Origin: DASYPQ01 sp041488095
GTDB lineage: Bacteria > Planctomycetota > UBA1135 > GCA-002686595
Assembly (NCBI GenBank): GCA_041488095.1
Contig: JBGPOP010000013.1
Coordinates: forward strand, 47,835 to 111,834
Direction of reading: 5' to 3'
Length of the DNA stretch: 64,000 bases
In this document: positions 16,446 through 26,143 of the stretch, one piece after another
Position numbering within the stretch: the first letter of the stretch is position 1
How the letters are laid out: every line of letters begins with the position of its first letter
Translations under genes and position numbers: made by a program
Notes under the pieces: model-generated
What the model saw: only the letters and a program-made list of their open reading frames with translations
Database searches by the model: none
What the model was told of the DNA's origin: nothing

Positions 16446-17209
16446 GACTTGTCCTCCGTGCCGTTGCTCAACATCTCCAGCTTGGCCTTCTTGAGCCACT
16501 CCTCGTAGGCGGCGCGCGACACGACCCGGAGGCGGCCGGCCATCTTGTAGTGGCCCCAGCCGCACAGCTCGGCGCACACGAGGTCGTAGCTCCCCTCCTG
16601 AGTCACCTGGAACCATACCGGGATCACCATCCCCGGCATCGCGTCCTGCTTGAGCCGCAGGTAGGGCACGAAGAAGCTGTGGATCACGTCGCGCGAGCGC
16701 AGGTGAAAGAGCACCGGCTCGTTCACGGGCACGACGAACTCGAAGGGATTCTCGATGTCGTCCATCGTGCCGAACTTGCCGTCGTCGCCGGGGTAGCGCA
16801 CGCGCCAGTCGAACTGGCTGGCCCACACCTCGGCGATCGGCGCGACGTTGGGGAAGCTGCCCTTGTACTTGATCTCCGCCCAGGTCCCCATCTGCGTGAA
16901 GGTGATCACCAGCAAGAGCGCGCCGGGGATCGCAGTCCACAGCATCTCGAGCTTGTGGTTGCCGTGCGTGAAATCGGCCTTCGTCTCGGACTTCCTGGCG
17001 TAGCGGAAGACGCACCAGATCAGGATCCCCTCCGTCAGCACGAAGAAGAACCCGACCATCCCCAGGATCAGATAGAAGAGCTGGTCGATGTGGGGACCGT
17101 AGGAGGACACGTTCGGCGGCAGCCACCAGCCGTGGTTGTGGGCGTCCATGAACGTCCACACGCCCAGGACGAGCGTGGCGATGAGGAGCAGAGTGAGAAG
17201 GAAGCGCAT
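16442..17209 (-). CDS. coxB: cytochrome c oxidase subunit II with CuA site
   Basis: The 255-residue protein has an N-terminal signal/anchor, a second helix (FYLILGMVGFFFVLTEGILI), and a periplasmic cupredoxin domain. The CuA motif CAELCGWGHYKM (about residues 211-222) is complete and an upstream His is present in RDVIHSFFVP. No cytochrome c domain is fused; the separate dihaem cytochrome gene lies 128 nt upstream. It takes electrons from cytochrome c to haem a. Confidence 0.95.
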   Translation of the reverse strand: MRFLLTLLLIATLVLGVWTFMDAHNHGWWLPPNVSSYGPHIDQLFYLILGMVGFFFVLTEGILIWCVFRYARKSETKADFTHGNHKLEMLWTAIPGALLLVITFTQMGTWAEIKYKGSFPNVAPIAEVWASQFDWRVRYPGDDGKFGTMDDIENPFEFVVPVNEPVLFHLRSRDVIHSFFVPYLRLKQDAMPGMVIPVWFQVTQEGSYDLVCAELCGWGHYKMAGRLRVVSRAAYEEWLKKAKLEMLSNGTEDKS

Positions 17210-17337
17210 GAGCTGTTTCCGGGTGCGTCTCGAGTCTGGGCTGTGCTGGTCTCGGGTATCTTGCGGTCCGGGTCCGATCCTCCCGGGCTATCGCGCTGTC
17301 GGTCCGTTCACTTCCGACCCCGTGGCGTGGGTGCGGG

Positions 17338-18756
17338 CTAGTCCCCGCCCGCGGCACCGCCGGAGTGCGCCGCGCCCGGGCCAGCCGCGATCGTCTCGTC
17401 GCGCTCGGAAAGCGAGAGCACGTAGTAGACGAGCGACCACATGTCGTCGGAGGAGAGCAACGGGTTGCCCTCGGAGTCCTTGGATTCGCCGATGGCCGGC
17501 ATCGGGCCACCGTTGATGCCGGCGTAGATGCGTCGGTAGATGTCGATCCGACGCTTCCCGCCGCGGAACAGGCCCTGGACCAGGTTGCGCGGCAGGATCG
17601 GGTTGCCCCAGTCGTCTTTGTAGGCGGAGACCTTCCGTCCCTCGTCGTCGAGCTTCCACGCCGAGGGGCCGTCGCCGAGCCCGCCGTCGCCGTGGCAGCC
17701 CGCGCAGTTGCCCTTCTTGGCGTCGTGGAAGAGCTCGTCACCGCGCTTCAGCATCTCCGGCGTCGGCGGCGGCAGATCGCCCTCGAAGGCGACCACCTTG
17801 GTCTTGGCCTCCTGCCACTTGTCCCAGACCTCCTTGTAGGTCTCGAGCGGCGCCTCGGCGGCGAGATGCTCCTCGTCCTGGTAGGTGCGAACGAGCCGGC
17901 GTTCGACCTCGCCGCGGATCGCGAGCAAGCGCACGTAGTCGACGAGCCCCCAACGCTCGGCGGACGAGAAGCGCCGGAAGGAGGGCATCGCCGTGCCGTA
18001 GACGCCCTGGTCGAGCACGCGGAAGAGATCCTCGCGCCGCGGGCGCGCCTTGTCCTTGACGGCGGTGAACTTGAAGATGCCCAGGCGGTAGTCGCGCGGT
18101 CGCGGATCGAGGAAGGGATGCTCCCTGGGTCCGGACGTGGGGCCGTCGCCGCCGCCCTCGACGCCGTGGCAGTGGAGGCACTGCTGGCGATACAGCTCGA
18201 CGGAATCGCCGAGGCTCGGGTAGTAGTCCTCGAGGAGGGATTTCAGCTTGGACTGGCGCTCGTCCTCGGAGACCTCGGAGTCGGCGACGATCGCCGCGAC
18301 CGACCGGGAGAGCACCGGCGCGGACTTGAACCCGGAGAGCCCTGCGTACTCGCGGCGCGCGACCTTCTCGAGCTGGCGCGCGAAGCGGCGCCGGTTGTCC
18401 GCGCGCAGCTCCGCGATCTCCGCTTCCGAGAGCTCGCCCGTCCCCCCGCCGTCCGCCGCCAGTTCGGGGTGGTCGGGATCGAATTCGTTCCTGATCCACT
18501 CCCCGGTCCGCAGATAGATCGGGTTCTGCGGCGTGCCGAACATGAGCTCCAGCGCGCCTCGTACCTGATCCTGGACCTGCGGCGAGTCCTCGAGCGCCGA
18601 CCGACTCGACTCGCTCAGCGAGTAGCTCATCGGCGCGTGCCCGGGATCGTAGGTGCAGCCGAAAAGGAGGCCGGCGAGCAGCGGTCCGAGCGGAATGGAG
18701 GCGGCGAACTCGAGCGGCCGCCGCCGGGTGCGGCCTGTGCAGGGCGAAGGATCCAT
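17338..18756 (-). CDS. dihaem c-type cytochrome lipoprotein of the oxidase operon
   Basis: Starting at the ATG at 18756 the protein has 472 residues with lipobox LLFGC at Cys34. Two CxxCH haem sites occur, CLHCHGVEGGGDGP (about residue 193) and CAGCHGDGGLGDGPS (about 350), each followed by a Gly-rich loop and distal Met candidates (GTAMPSF, GGPMPAIG). The N-terminal 150 residues are helical and have no known domain. It probably carries electrons to coxB. The frame stays open to 18942 with another ATG at 18828, but those starts would bury the lipobox. It diverges from ygfZ across a 264-nt gap expected to hold both promoters. Confidence 0.85.
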   Translation of the reverse strand: MDPSPCTGRTRRRPLEFAASIPLGPLLAGLLFGCTYDPGHAPMSYSLSESSRSALEDSPQVQDQVRGALELMFGTPQNPIYLRTGEWIRNEFDPDHPELAADGGGTGELSEAEIAELRADNRRRFARQLEKVARREYAGLSGFKSAPVLSRSVAAIVADSEVSEDERQSKLKSLLEDYYPSLGDSVELYRQQCLHCHGVEGGGDGPTSGPREHPFLDPRPRDYRLGIFKFTAVKDKARPRREDLFRVLDQGVYGTAMPSFRRFSSAERWGLVDYVRLLAIRGEVERRLVRTYQDEEHLAAEAPLETYKEVWDKWQEAKTKVVAFEGDLPPPTPEMLKRGDELFHDAKKGNCAGCHGDGGLGDGPSAWKLDDEGRKVSAYKDDWGNPILPRNLVQGLFRGGKRRIDIYRRIYAGINGGPMPAIGESKDSEGNPLLSSDDMWSLVYYVLSLSERDETIAAGPGAAHSGGAAGGD

Positions 18757-19020
18757 GCTGTCGTTGGGTGCCGGGAGGTCCTCGCCCACGAGCAGGTCTC
18801 CGCCTGACGGGGCTCTTCGGCGCGCCATCGAGCTCAGTGCGCTGGGGGTCAGGCCTGGGAGGACGTGGGACTTCGGTGCTCGCCTCGGGCGAGGCGACGA
18901 ATGAGAGGGCGACAGTCTGCCGCCGGAGCCAGCTGTCCGCAAGGCGCGACCGACGGCCGGGATGGGCTATCCTCTGCAGCCTCGCACGGGCGGCTCGCGC
19001 CGCCCCGGCTTGCTGCACTC

Positions 19021-20121
19021 GTGGAAAACTCCGCTCTCCTGCCCCTTCACGAAGCCGCCGGAGCCCGCCTCCGGTTCCAGGCCGGACCGCCGGCCGTGCT
19101 CACCTACGGCGACGTTCCGGGCGAGTACCGAGCCGCTCAAGAGGGATGCGTCCTGTTCGACGAGACCGACCGCGGCCGGATCGAGATCCGGGGCGAGGAG
19201 GCGGCGTCCTTCCTGCACCGGCTGCTCGCGAGCGACGTGAAGAGCCTGACCCCCGGCCGCGGACAGCGCAGCCTGCTCCTCTCCAGCAAGGGCAAGGTGC
19301 TGTTCGAGTTCGACCTCTTCTGCGAGGAGGAGCTCCTGTGGCTGTCGGCTCCGCCGGGCCGGTCCGTGGCGCTGCTCGCCGCGCTGGACATGTACCTCTT
19401 CGCCGAGAAGGTGAAGCTCGCCGACGCGAGCAGCGGACACGCGCCGATCTCCCTGTGCGGTCCCGACGCGGCGAAGATCGTCCGATCGGCGACGGGCGTC
19501 GAACTTCCTCGAGAGAACTACTCTTGGGTCAGGTCGGCGTTCGCCTCGCGTCCACTCACGGTCGTGCGGCTGCCGGTCGCCGGCTCGCCGGGCTGTCGCC
19601 TCGACGCCGGGCCGGATGCGGCCCCCGAGCTGTGGAATTGCTTGCGCGAAGCCGGCGCGAAGCCGGCAGGGATCGTCGCGCGCGACATCCTGCGCGTCGA
19701 AGCCGGGCAGGCGCTCCTTGGAGAGGATGTCGACGAGAACGTCTACCCGCAGGAGGCGCGCCTGGAGAGCGCGTTCAGCCTGACCAAGGGCTGTTTCATC
19801 GGCCAGGAGGTCGTCGCGAAGATCGACACCTACGGTGGACTCAACAAACGTCTCGTGGCGCTCCGCATCTCGCACGACGACCCCGTTCCGCGCGGGACAA
19901 GGCTCTACCGACGGGAGGACGGCGAGTCGCGCGACCTGGGTGTGATCACCTCGTGGGCCTATTCCTTCGCACTCGACGCGGGGCTGGCGCTCGCCTACGT
20001 GAAACGCCGGCACCAGAAACCCGGAACGACCTTCCGGTTCGGTGACTTGGAAGGAGAGGGGGAGATCGTCCCGATCCCCGTGCGCCCCGGCGCGATCCCG
20101 GTCACCGGGGAGTTCGAGTAA
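19021..20121 (+). CDS. ygfZ: YgfZ/GcvT-family folate-binding protein
   Basis: The 366-residue protein carries the YgfZ signature KGCFIGQEVVAK (about residues 257-268, Cys essential in the family) and an aminomethyltransferase-like fold, with QEGCVLFDETDRGRIEIRGE near the N-terminus. YgfZ uses tetrahydrofolate to assist maintenance of certain Fe-S enzymes such as MiaB. The GTG at 19021 (ENSALLPLHEAAG) matches where GcvT homology should begin; the open frame before it is low-complexity. No glycine-cleavage genes are nearby, which favours YgfZ over GcvT. Confidence 0.85.
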   Translation: MENSALLPLHEAAGARLRFQAGPPAVLTYGDVPGEYRAAQEGCVLFDETDRGRIEIRGEEAASFLHRLLASDVKSLTPGRGQRSLLLSSKGKVLFEFDLFCEEELLWLSAPPGRSVALLAALDMYLFAEKVKLADASSGHAPISLCGPDAAKIVRSATGVELPRENYSWVRSAFASRPLTVVRLPVAGSPGCRLDAGPDAAPELWNCLREAGAKPAGIVARDILRVEAGQALLGEDVDENVYPQEARLESAFSLTKGCFIGQEVVAKIDTYGGLNKRLVALRISHDDPVPRGTRLYRREDGESRDLGVITSWAYSFALDAGLALAYVKRRHQKPGTTFRFGDLEGEGEIVPIPVRPGAIPVTGEFE

Positions 20122-20269
20122 CCCTCAGCGCGCCATCGCATCGAGATCGTGGAAGCCCATGCCGTGAGGAGGCTCGGCGTGCTGTGCCTGTTCGAACCCG
20201 CCTCGCGGATCTAGTCTACTGTCCCGGACCGCGCGGAAGACCGTGCCGCCCCGTGCGTCCCTGCGAGAC

Positions 20270-21199
20270 ATGACCAAGAGCTCCCTTCCCCTGAGGCCGG
20301 TCCTCCTGTGCGCGCTGGCCGCGAGCTGCGCGGCGACCTCGGGCGCACGCGGCAAACCGGCCGAGACCGATCCTCGCCCCATCGCGAAACTCGTCGAAGC
20401 GACGAATCCGCCCGCGCCGATCGGGAAGTTGCTGGCCGACATCGATGCTTCCATTCGCCGTTGGAACAACCTCCTGCTCACGGCGCGAAACCCGGAGGAG
20501 AGCAAGAAGGCGAACCTGCTCGATAAGGACCTGATGCGCGTGACCCACGCGCGACGCGCCGACCTGATCGAGCAGCTCGAGAGCGGGCCTCTCAGCAATC
20601 GCGTCATCGCCGCCTCGGCGCTGGGCTTCACGCGTGACGCCGAGGCTCAGAGCCCGCTGATCGCCGCTCTCGACGATGCGCACCCCGAGGTCGTGAGCAA
20701 TGCGCTCCTGGGGCTGATGGTGCTCGGTCGCGCGGACACGCCGCTCGAGTCGATCTGCCGGCTGATGCAGTCGAGCCAGGACGAAGGCGTCCGCCGCAAC
20801 GCCGCCCAGTGCACGGCGAGTCTCGTGCAGGGCGGAGCGCGCGCCGAGTGCGTCCTCCCCGCGGCTCGGCAGGGGCTCTCGGATCCGGAAGCGGGCGTGC
20901 GCTCGCAGAGCGCGCTGATCCTGGCCACCCTCGTCGACGCACCCTCGCTCCCCTCGCTCTGCGACCGGCTCTACGACGAGGTTCCGCTGGTCACCGCCGC
21001 GGCGGCCCGTGCGGTGGCGTACATCGGATCGCAGAGCCCGACCGACAAGGGCACGGCGGCACGCGCACTCGCGAAGTCCTACGCCGATGCCAAGGGGGCG
21101 ATGCGCGCGCACCTGCGGCGAGCGCTGGTCGAGCTGGCCGGGACGGACCGTGGGATCGAACCCGAGGGTTGGGCTGAATGGGCGCGTCGCTTGCCCTGA
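20270..21199 (+). CDS. HEAT-repeat-like lipoprotein
   Basis: The 309-residue protein has a lipoprotein signal, LLCALAASC with Cys20, then helical repeats such as SNRVIAASALGFTRDAEAQS, HPEVVSNALLGLMVLGRAD and EAGVRSQSALILATLVDAPS, spaced as HEAT/PBS-type repeats. Such proteins usually act as scaffolds. The stop lies 22 nt inside the next gene, so the two are probably co-translated. A GTG at 20243 would add nine residues but hides the signal. Confidence 0.7.
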   Translation: MTKSSLPLRPVLLCALAASCAATSGARGKPAETDPRPIAKLVEATNPPAPIGKLLADIDASIRRWNNLLLTARNPEESKKANLLDKDLMRVTHARRADLIEQLESGPLSNRVIAASALGFTRDAEAQSPLIAALDDAHPEVVSNALLGLMVLGRADTPLESICRLMQSSQDEGVRRNAAQCTASLVQGGARAECVLPAARQGLSDPEAGVRSQSALILATLVDAPSLPSLCDRLYDEVPLVTAAAARAVAYIGSQSPTDKGTAARALAKSYADAKGAMRAHLRRALVELAGTDRGIEPEGWAEWARRLP

Positions 21200-22392
21200 C
21201 GACCGCGGCGCTGCTCGCGTTCGCGCCCCCGCTCGAGCTTGGGTCATCGGCGCCCGCGGGACAGTCGAAGCCCGAAGAGCCGAGGGGATCTCCGCAACAG
21301 CCCGGGAAGGCGCCCCCCCGCGGTCCGCCGCCGCCGGAGCGAGTCGGGGGACTTTCGGGATTCGAGAGCCTCTCGACGCTCGTCTACGCCGCCGCACCCG
21401 ACCGCCCGCACCAGCTGCGTGCGACCTACGTGTTCCCCGAGCGCGTGCGCTGGCTGCTCTCCGCCAAGGACGAGAAGACCACCGAGCGCAGCCTGCACTA
21501 CCGTTTCGGCGAGACGGTCTACCGCATCCCGCCGCGCAAGGCGGAGTCGCAGGAGTGCGAAGGCGCGGACCGCGCTGAGATCCTGCTCCAGATGGAGTTG
21601 CGCCAGGCGCTGATGCTCTACCCCGACGGCTTCGCGTGGAAGGGAGGGGGTCTCGAGCGCAGGGTCGAGGTCGGCAAGCTGGGCTCCCTGCACGCTCACC
21701 TCGCCACGGCTGCCGACAAGATGCCATGCGAAATCGGTGACGCTGACGCCGCGGGCAACGCGGTCGACGCCTTCAAGGCGATCTCCTGGCGCGAGGTGGG
21801 CGGCCGCTTGTGGCCGGGCTCGATCGAGCTATGGCACGCGGGCGAGCTGGTCTGGAAGGAGACGGTCGATTCGGTGGACACCGCCGGACGGTTCGTCGAC
21901 TTCTACTTCGTTCCTCCCGACCGGCGCGACAAGACCGCTCGCGAGCCGATGGCCGGGGAGGTGCGGGATCTTGAGATTCCCGAATCCTGTGCGCTGCGGA
22001 TCGAACTCGCCGCGGGTATGAGCTGGGACGCGGCGCTCGAGGAGCTCTTGAAGCATCGCGTGGCCTGGTCGCCGCGGCTCGCCGAACAGAAGCTCGATCT
22101 CGACCGCAACGCAACGTTCGAGGTGTCCCAAGAGGGCCAGCCGACGGCCTGCCTTCTGCGCCTCTCGAGCGTCCCCGCCAAGCCTCCGCCGGGCTTCGCC
22201 GCCGTGCGCCCCCGCAAGGGTCTCGCCTGCGCCATTAGGGGACTCGCGGAGGCGACTGCGGCGCAGATCTCCGAGCTCGCACGGGCGCTCCCACCGGGCG
22301 CGCTCAGAGAGCGCGCCTACCTGCGGTTTGACCCGCGGGATGCCAAGGACGGGCACGTCCTTGTCGTGCTGCCCTACTCCCTGGGCCGTTGA
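21178..22392 (+). CDS. secreted protein of unknown function
   Basis: A 404-residue protein with a signal peptide (LALTTAALLAFAPPLELG), a Pro-rich linker to about residue 55, and a globular region containing LRATYVFPERVRWLLSAKDE and DFYFVPPDRRDK. It has the look of outer-membrane lipoprotein-sorting-like or DUF4292-type beta domains, but no diagnostic motif is present. It overlaps the HEAT lipoprotein gene by 22 nt, so the pair likely works together in the envelope. Confidence 0.6.
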   Translation: MGASLALTTAALLAFAPPLELGSSAPAGQSKPEEPRGSPQQPGKAPPRGPPPPERVGGLSGFESLSTLVYAAAPDRPHQLRATYVFPERVRWLLSAKDEKTTERSLHYRFGETVYRIPPRKAESQECEGADRAEILLQMELRQALMLYPDGFAWKGGGLERRVEVGKLGSLHAHLATAADKMPCEIGDADAAGNAVDAFKAISWREVGGRLWPGSIELWHAGELVWKETVDSVDTAGRFVDFYFVPPDRRDKTAREPMAGEVRDLEIPESCALRIELAAGMSWDAALEELLKHRVAWSPRLAEQKLDLDRNATFEVSQEGQPTACLLRLSSVPAKPPPGFAAVRPRKGLACAIRGLAEATAAQISELARALPPGALRERAYLRFDPRDAKDGHVLVVLPYSLGR

Positions 22393-22544
22393 AAGCCCAT
22401 CGAGCCCTCCTAGGGCCGCCCGCAGACCTCGTATGGGGACATAATGTAGGGGTTCGCCCGCCTGTCCGCCCTTGGGGCAGGAGCTCGTCCGGGCATTGTT
22501 TTTGCTCCGCCCGCGGGCCTTCCGTCTCCACGGAGATTTTGATC

Positions 22545-24800
22545 ATGACCAGGCGCCAAGAACCTTCGAAGATCTGCCTCGCCGCGCTGGGAGCGATGTT
22601 CATCCTGGCTTCAACCGCGAGCTCCCAGCGACAAGGCCGATCCGAGGGATCGCGCGGGGGTGGCGGGGGCGGGTTCTCGGCGCCTTCCCGTTCCTCGTCT
22701 CCTTCGTTCTCGGGAGGCTCGAGCTCGCGCAGCTACTCGGCGCCGCAGCGCTACTCCGCCCCAGCGCCCCAGCGTCAGTCGGCACCCCCTCCGCAGCGCT
22801 ACGCTCCGCCCGAGCCTCAGCGCTACTCGCCTCCCCAGCGCTACTCGCCTCCCGAGACGCAGCATCCCACGCCCGCTCCCCCGCAGCGCTACACACCGGA
22901 TGAGCCGCGGCAGTTCCGCCCGCCCCAGAGCTACTCGCCGACGGGGTCCGTCGTGCGCGAGCAGCCGCAGGGTCCTGTGATCCGATATGCGCCGACTCGC
23001 GAAGGTGATCGGCCTGGGCTTGGCACACAAACGACCGGTGATTCGACGCGTGTCTACCAGCCCGGGCGCGAGACGCTCACCCCCACGAGAACCGCGGGTA
23101 CAGACCGGGTGCGGAACGACCTCGACGGAGGCATCGCGGATCGCGGCGACCACGGCTCGGGCCGTCCCTTCGAGGCGGGCGAGCAGGGGTCGGAACCCCG
23201 CGTTCCCGATCTGTCCTCTTGGGGCCGCGCACCCCGCCCCCCGGTTCCGACCCTCGTCGGGTCGACGTCTGGCACCCGTCCGGCACCCGGCTTCTCGCGG
23301 ACGTCCGCGCTTTCGCGACGCACGGCCCCGTCGGATGTCGTCCGCGGAGATCTCGCGCGCGGCGATGTCTTGCGCGGCAGGATCCCGCCCGGCGATGCGA
23401 GAGCGGGCGAGGGACGTATCCGACCGACAACCCCACTCTTGACGATGCCTCCGATCAGGCGCGAGTCGATCCTCGACCGCTACCGCGGCCCGATCCGTCC
23501 GAGCCGAGCGGGAGCCGTGGACGAGGGGGCGAGAAGGATGTCCGGCGCGCCGGGCCCCGACCTCTCGCGACTGCGTGGAGCCAAGACGCACCCTGAGATC
23601 CCCGATGAAAAGACCGCCCCTACCGCCGGCCGCGGCGGCGTCCCCCCCCTCGGGAGACCGGCACTTCCGATGGAACGCAAGCGCAGCGACACCACGCCGC
23701 GGCCGATCCGTGAGCGCCGTCGCGACGACGCGCAAGTCACGAGCCTCAAGCGCCTGGGGCGTTTGGTCGGAAACGATCCCAAGACGGCGACCAGAATCCT
23801 CGGAAAGGGGCGCGTCGTCTCCACGGCCACAGACGCCGCGGTGCGCACGGCGGTCAGCGTCAGCGCGAGCATCGGTTGCGGGTGGAACCCGGGATGTGGG
23901 TTCTGGGATCCGTTCAATCGTGGTTGGAACGGCTGCCCGCCATGGTGGAACTGGTGGGGGTCTCCGAGGTGGTGCTGGAGCTGGGCCTCGTGCTCGTGCC
24001 CTTGGTGGGGTTGGGGTTGGGGCTTCGGCTTCCACAGCAGCAACTTCGCCTTCTGGTGGTCGGGAGGACCTTGGTACGACGCACCCGCCTACTACAGCCC
24101 TGCACCGGTCTACTACTCGACCGTGATCTACGACACCTACGACCCCCCGCCGGCTCGTGAAATCGTCTACGTCGAGCAGCCTCCCGCGCAGTACCCCTCC
24201 CAGCCCGTCGCCGCGCCCGCCGCTGAAGGCGAGGGCTCGATCCAGGTCGCCGCACCGTCGCAGGCAGCGCAACCCGAAGCCAAGGACGGGCAGGGCGCGA
24301 TGCAGAGCGCGGCGAGCCATCACCTGACGCTCGGCGACCAGGCCTTCCGCGAGGGGCGCTACAGCGACGCGGTCCACTACTACGCCAAGGCGGTCGAGTT
24401 GGCGCCTGGCGAGGGCGTGCTGCACCTGATCCTGTCGGACGCGTTGTTCGCGACGGGTGACTACCACTATGCGGCCTACGCGCTCCGGCGCGCGCTGGAG
24501 CTCGATCCGATGCTGGTCGACTCGGTGGTGGACAAGCATTCCTTCTACGGCGATCCCTCCGAGTTCGATCGGCAGATCGATCTGCTCGAGCGCTACATGG
24601 AGGACCATTTCCTCGACGACGACGCGCGCCTCCTTCTCGCGGCAAACTACCTGTTCGGCGCCAAGCCATCCCAGGCCGTGGACCTGTTGCAAAGTCCGTT
24701 CAGCGTCGCCGTGCGCGACTCGGGTGCTGGGAAGGTGCTCATCGAGCGCGCGAAGAAGGTCCTGGAGGAGAAGATGCTCAAGGGGGAACCGGGGAAGTAG
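22545..24800 (+). CDS. secreted low-complexity, Trp-rich protein with C-terminal TPR repeats
   Basis: The ATG at 22545 has a GGAG ribosome-binding site nine bases upstream and gives 751 residues with a signal peptide (LAALGAMFILASTASS). A Ser/Gly segment leads to a Pro/Gln/Tyr-rich repeat block (about 62-118), then an Arg-rich disordered region. A Trp/Gly/Cys-rich patch follows at about 444-525 (e.g. GCPPWWNWWGSPRWCWSWAS), and two TPR-like repeats at about 590-700 (HHLTLGDQAFREGRYSDAVH, LHLILSDALFATGDYHYAAY). Gly/Trp-rich patches with TPRs occur in planctomycete envelope proteins, but the function is unknown. Confidence 0.75.
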   Translation: MTRRQEPSKICLAALGAMFILASTASSQRQGRSEGSRGGGGGGFSAPSRSSSPSFSGGSSSRSYSAPQRYSAPAPQRQSAPPPQRYAPPEPQRYSPPQRYSPPETQHPTPAPPQRYTPDEPRQFRPPQSYSPTGSVVREQPQGPVIRYAPTREGDRPGLGTQTTGDSTRVYQPGRETLTPTRTAGTDRVRNDLDGGIADRGDHGSGRPFEAGEQGSEPRVPDLSSWGRAPRPPVPTLVGSTSGTRPAPGFSRTSALSRRTAPSDVVRGDLARGDVLRGRIPPGDARAGEGRIRPTTPLLTMPPIRRESILDRYRGPIRPSRAGAVDEGARRMSGAPGPDLSRLRGAKTHPEIPDEKTAPTAGRGGVPPLGRPALPMERKRSDTTPRPIRERRRDDAQVTSLKRLGRLVGNDPKTATRILGKGRVVSTATDAAVRTAVSVSASIGCGWNPGCGFWDPFNRGWNGCPPWWNWWGSPRWCWSWASCSCPWWGWGWGFGFHSSNFAFWWSGGPWYDAPAYYSPAPVYYSTVIYDTYDPPPAREIVYVEQPPAQYPSQPVAAPAAEGEGSIQVAAPSQAAQPEAKDGQGAMQSAASHHLTLGDQAFREGRYSDAVHYYAKAVELAPGEGVLHLILSDALFATGDYHYAAYALRRALELDPMLVDSVVDKHSFYGDPSEFDRQIDLLERYMEDHFLDDDARLLLAANYLFGAKPSQAVDLLQSPFSVAVRDSGAGKVLIERAKKVLEEKMLKGEPGK
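22730..22900 (+). repeat. short in-gene direct repeats encoding Pro-Gln-Arg-Tyr units
   Basis: Several near-identical units of the type CAGCGCTACTCGCCTCCC recur in frame, encoding PQRYSPP, PQRYSAP and PQRYAPP variants. They are coding low-complexity repeats, not a CRISPR array, and are likely prone to slippage. Confidence 0.75.
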
Positions 24801-24827
24801 CCGCGCGCCACGCCCGCTTCCCGGCCC

Positions 24828-26090
24828 TCAATCCTCGAACGGGCCCGCGATCTCTCGCGGGCCCGCGTCGCCTCCGTACAGCTCGATCGATGGACGCCGG
24901 CCGAAGCGACCTTCGAAATCACGGGCGATGCGCTCCGCTGTGCTCTCGCCGGCGCCCTTCTCGAGGAGGATCACGGCGCAGCCGCCGAAGCCTGCGCCGG
25001 TGAGGCGCGCGCCGAGAACGCCGGAGCAGGCCGCTGCGCTCTCGACGAGCTGATCGAGCTCGGGCACGGAGACCTCGAACAGCTCGCGCAACGACTCGTG
25101 AGCACGGAACATCTCCGCCCCCAGGCCGGCCGCGTCCCCGCGCTGCAGCGCGTCGCGCGCGGCGAAGGTTCGCGCGACTTCGCGAATCACGTGCTCCGCA
25201 CGCCGCGCGACGGTGGCCTCGAGCGAACCCACGTGCTCGTCGAAGGTTTCCAGGCGGATGTCGCGCAAGCAGGTCGCCGCCGGCTGATGGGCGCGCAGCT
25301 TCTCGTAGGCTTCCCGGCACTGTAGGACGCGTTCGTTGAACGCAACCTGCGCGAGCTCGCGCCGCACCAGCGTGTCCGCCACGGCAATCGCGTAGCTGGC
25401 CGAATCGAGCGGGATGTACGTGCTGGTCGCGTCCTTGCAGTCGAGCCACAAGAGCTGGCCTTCCCGGGCCAGGCCGACCGCGTAGGGGTCCATGATTCCG
25501 CACTGCACGCCGACGAAGCCACGCTCGGCGCGCAGTGCGGCGTGGACGAGATCCATGCGCTCGAGCCCGAGGTCCCACATCCGGTCCAGAGCCAGTGCCG
25601 TCCCGACGCAGATCGAGGCCGAGGAGGAGAGTCCGGCCCCGACGGCCAGATTGCCGCCGAAGAGGACGTCCAGACCGGAAAGGTCGCTCGCGGGATCCTT
25701 CGCACGCGCCATCTCCAGCACCTCCAACACGACACCGAGCGGATAGTCCACCCACCATCCGGTGCGGTCGCGGACGAGCGCGGAGAGGTCGGTCTCGAGG
25801 GTCGCGCGATCGAGCGTCGAGGCGAGCCGCAACCTCCGGCCGCTGCGCGGCCGGATCGCGATGAAGGTGCCGCGATCGATCGCGGTCGGCATCACGGGAC
25901 CTCCGTTGTAGTCCAGGTGAGCACCCATCAGGTTCACGCGCCCGGGCGAGAAGAAGATCCGCGGAGCAGGGCCGGGCCCGAAGCGCGCCCGAAAGTCACG
26001 GGCATGGGCCGAGAATTGCGCGCTCCAGCGTCCCCCTTGCTCGGCGCGGCTGCCGGTCCCGCTCCCCAACCCGGTCCCCCTCCCGGCCAT
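24828..26090 (-). CDS. galactokinase-family GHMP sugar kinase
   Basis: The 420-residue protein has the three GHMP motifs: SPGRVNLMGAHLDYNGG (sugar-binding), VGAGLSSSASICVGTALAL (ATP loop), and LGARLTGAGFGGCAVILL near the C-terminus. CGIMDPYAVGLA contains the catalytic Asp region and RRELAQVAFNERVLQCREAY matches GalK. The sugar motif reads GAHLDYNGG instead of the usual GEHTDYNGG, so the Glu that contacts the sugar is Ala here; specificity may differ from galactose. The ATG at 26090 is preferred to a TTG at 26099. It diverges from the lipoprotein gene at 26144. Confidence 0.8.
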   Translation of the reverse strand: MAGRGTGLGSGTGSRAEQGGRWSAQFSAHARDFRARFGPGPAPRIFFSPGRVNLMGAHLDYNGGPVMPTAIDRGTFIAIRPRSGRRLRLASTLDRATLETDLSALVRDRTGWWVDYPLGVVLEVLEMARAKDPASDLSGLDVLFGGNLAVGAGLSSSASICVGTALALDRMWDLGLERMDLVHAALRAERGFVGVQCGIMDPYAVGLAREGQLLWLDCKDATSTYIPLDSASYAIAVADTLVRRELAQVAFNERVLQCREAYEKLRAHQPAATCLRDIRLETFDEHVGSLEATVARRAEHVIREVARTFAARDALQRGDAAGLGAEMFRAHESLRELFEVSVPELDQLVESAAACSGVLGARLTGAGFGGCAVILLEKGAGESTAERIARDFEGRFGRRPSIELYGGDAGPREIAGPFED

Positions 26091-26143
26091 CGTGCTCAAG
26101 CATAGTCCCCGCCCCGCGCTTCCGCCCGCGTGCCCGCTCGGCT

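Noticed and set aside
22730..22900. regular short repeats that might suggest a CRISPR array
   Set aside because: The repeats are in-frame coding units for PQRYSPP without unique spacers of constant length.
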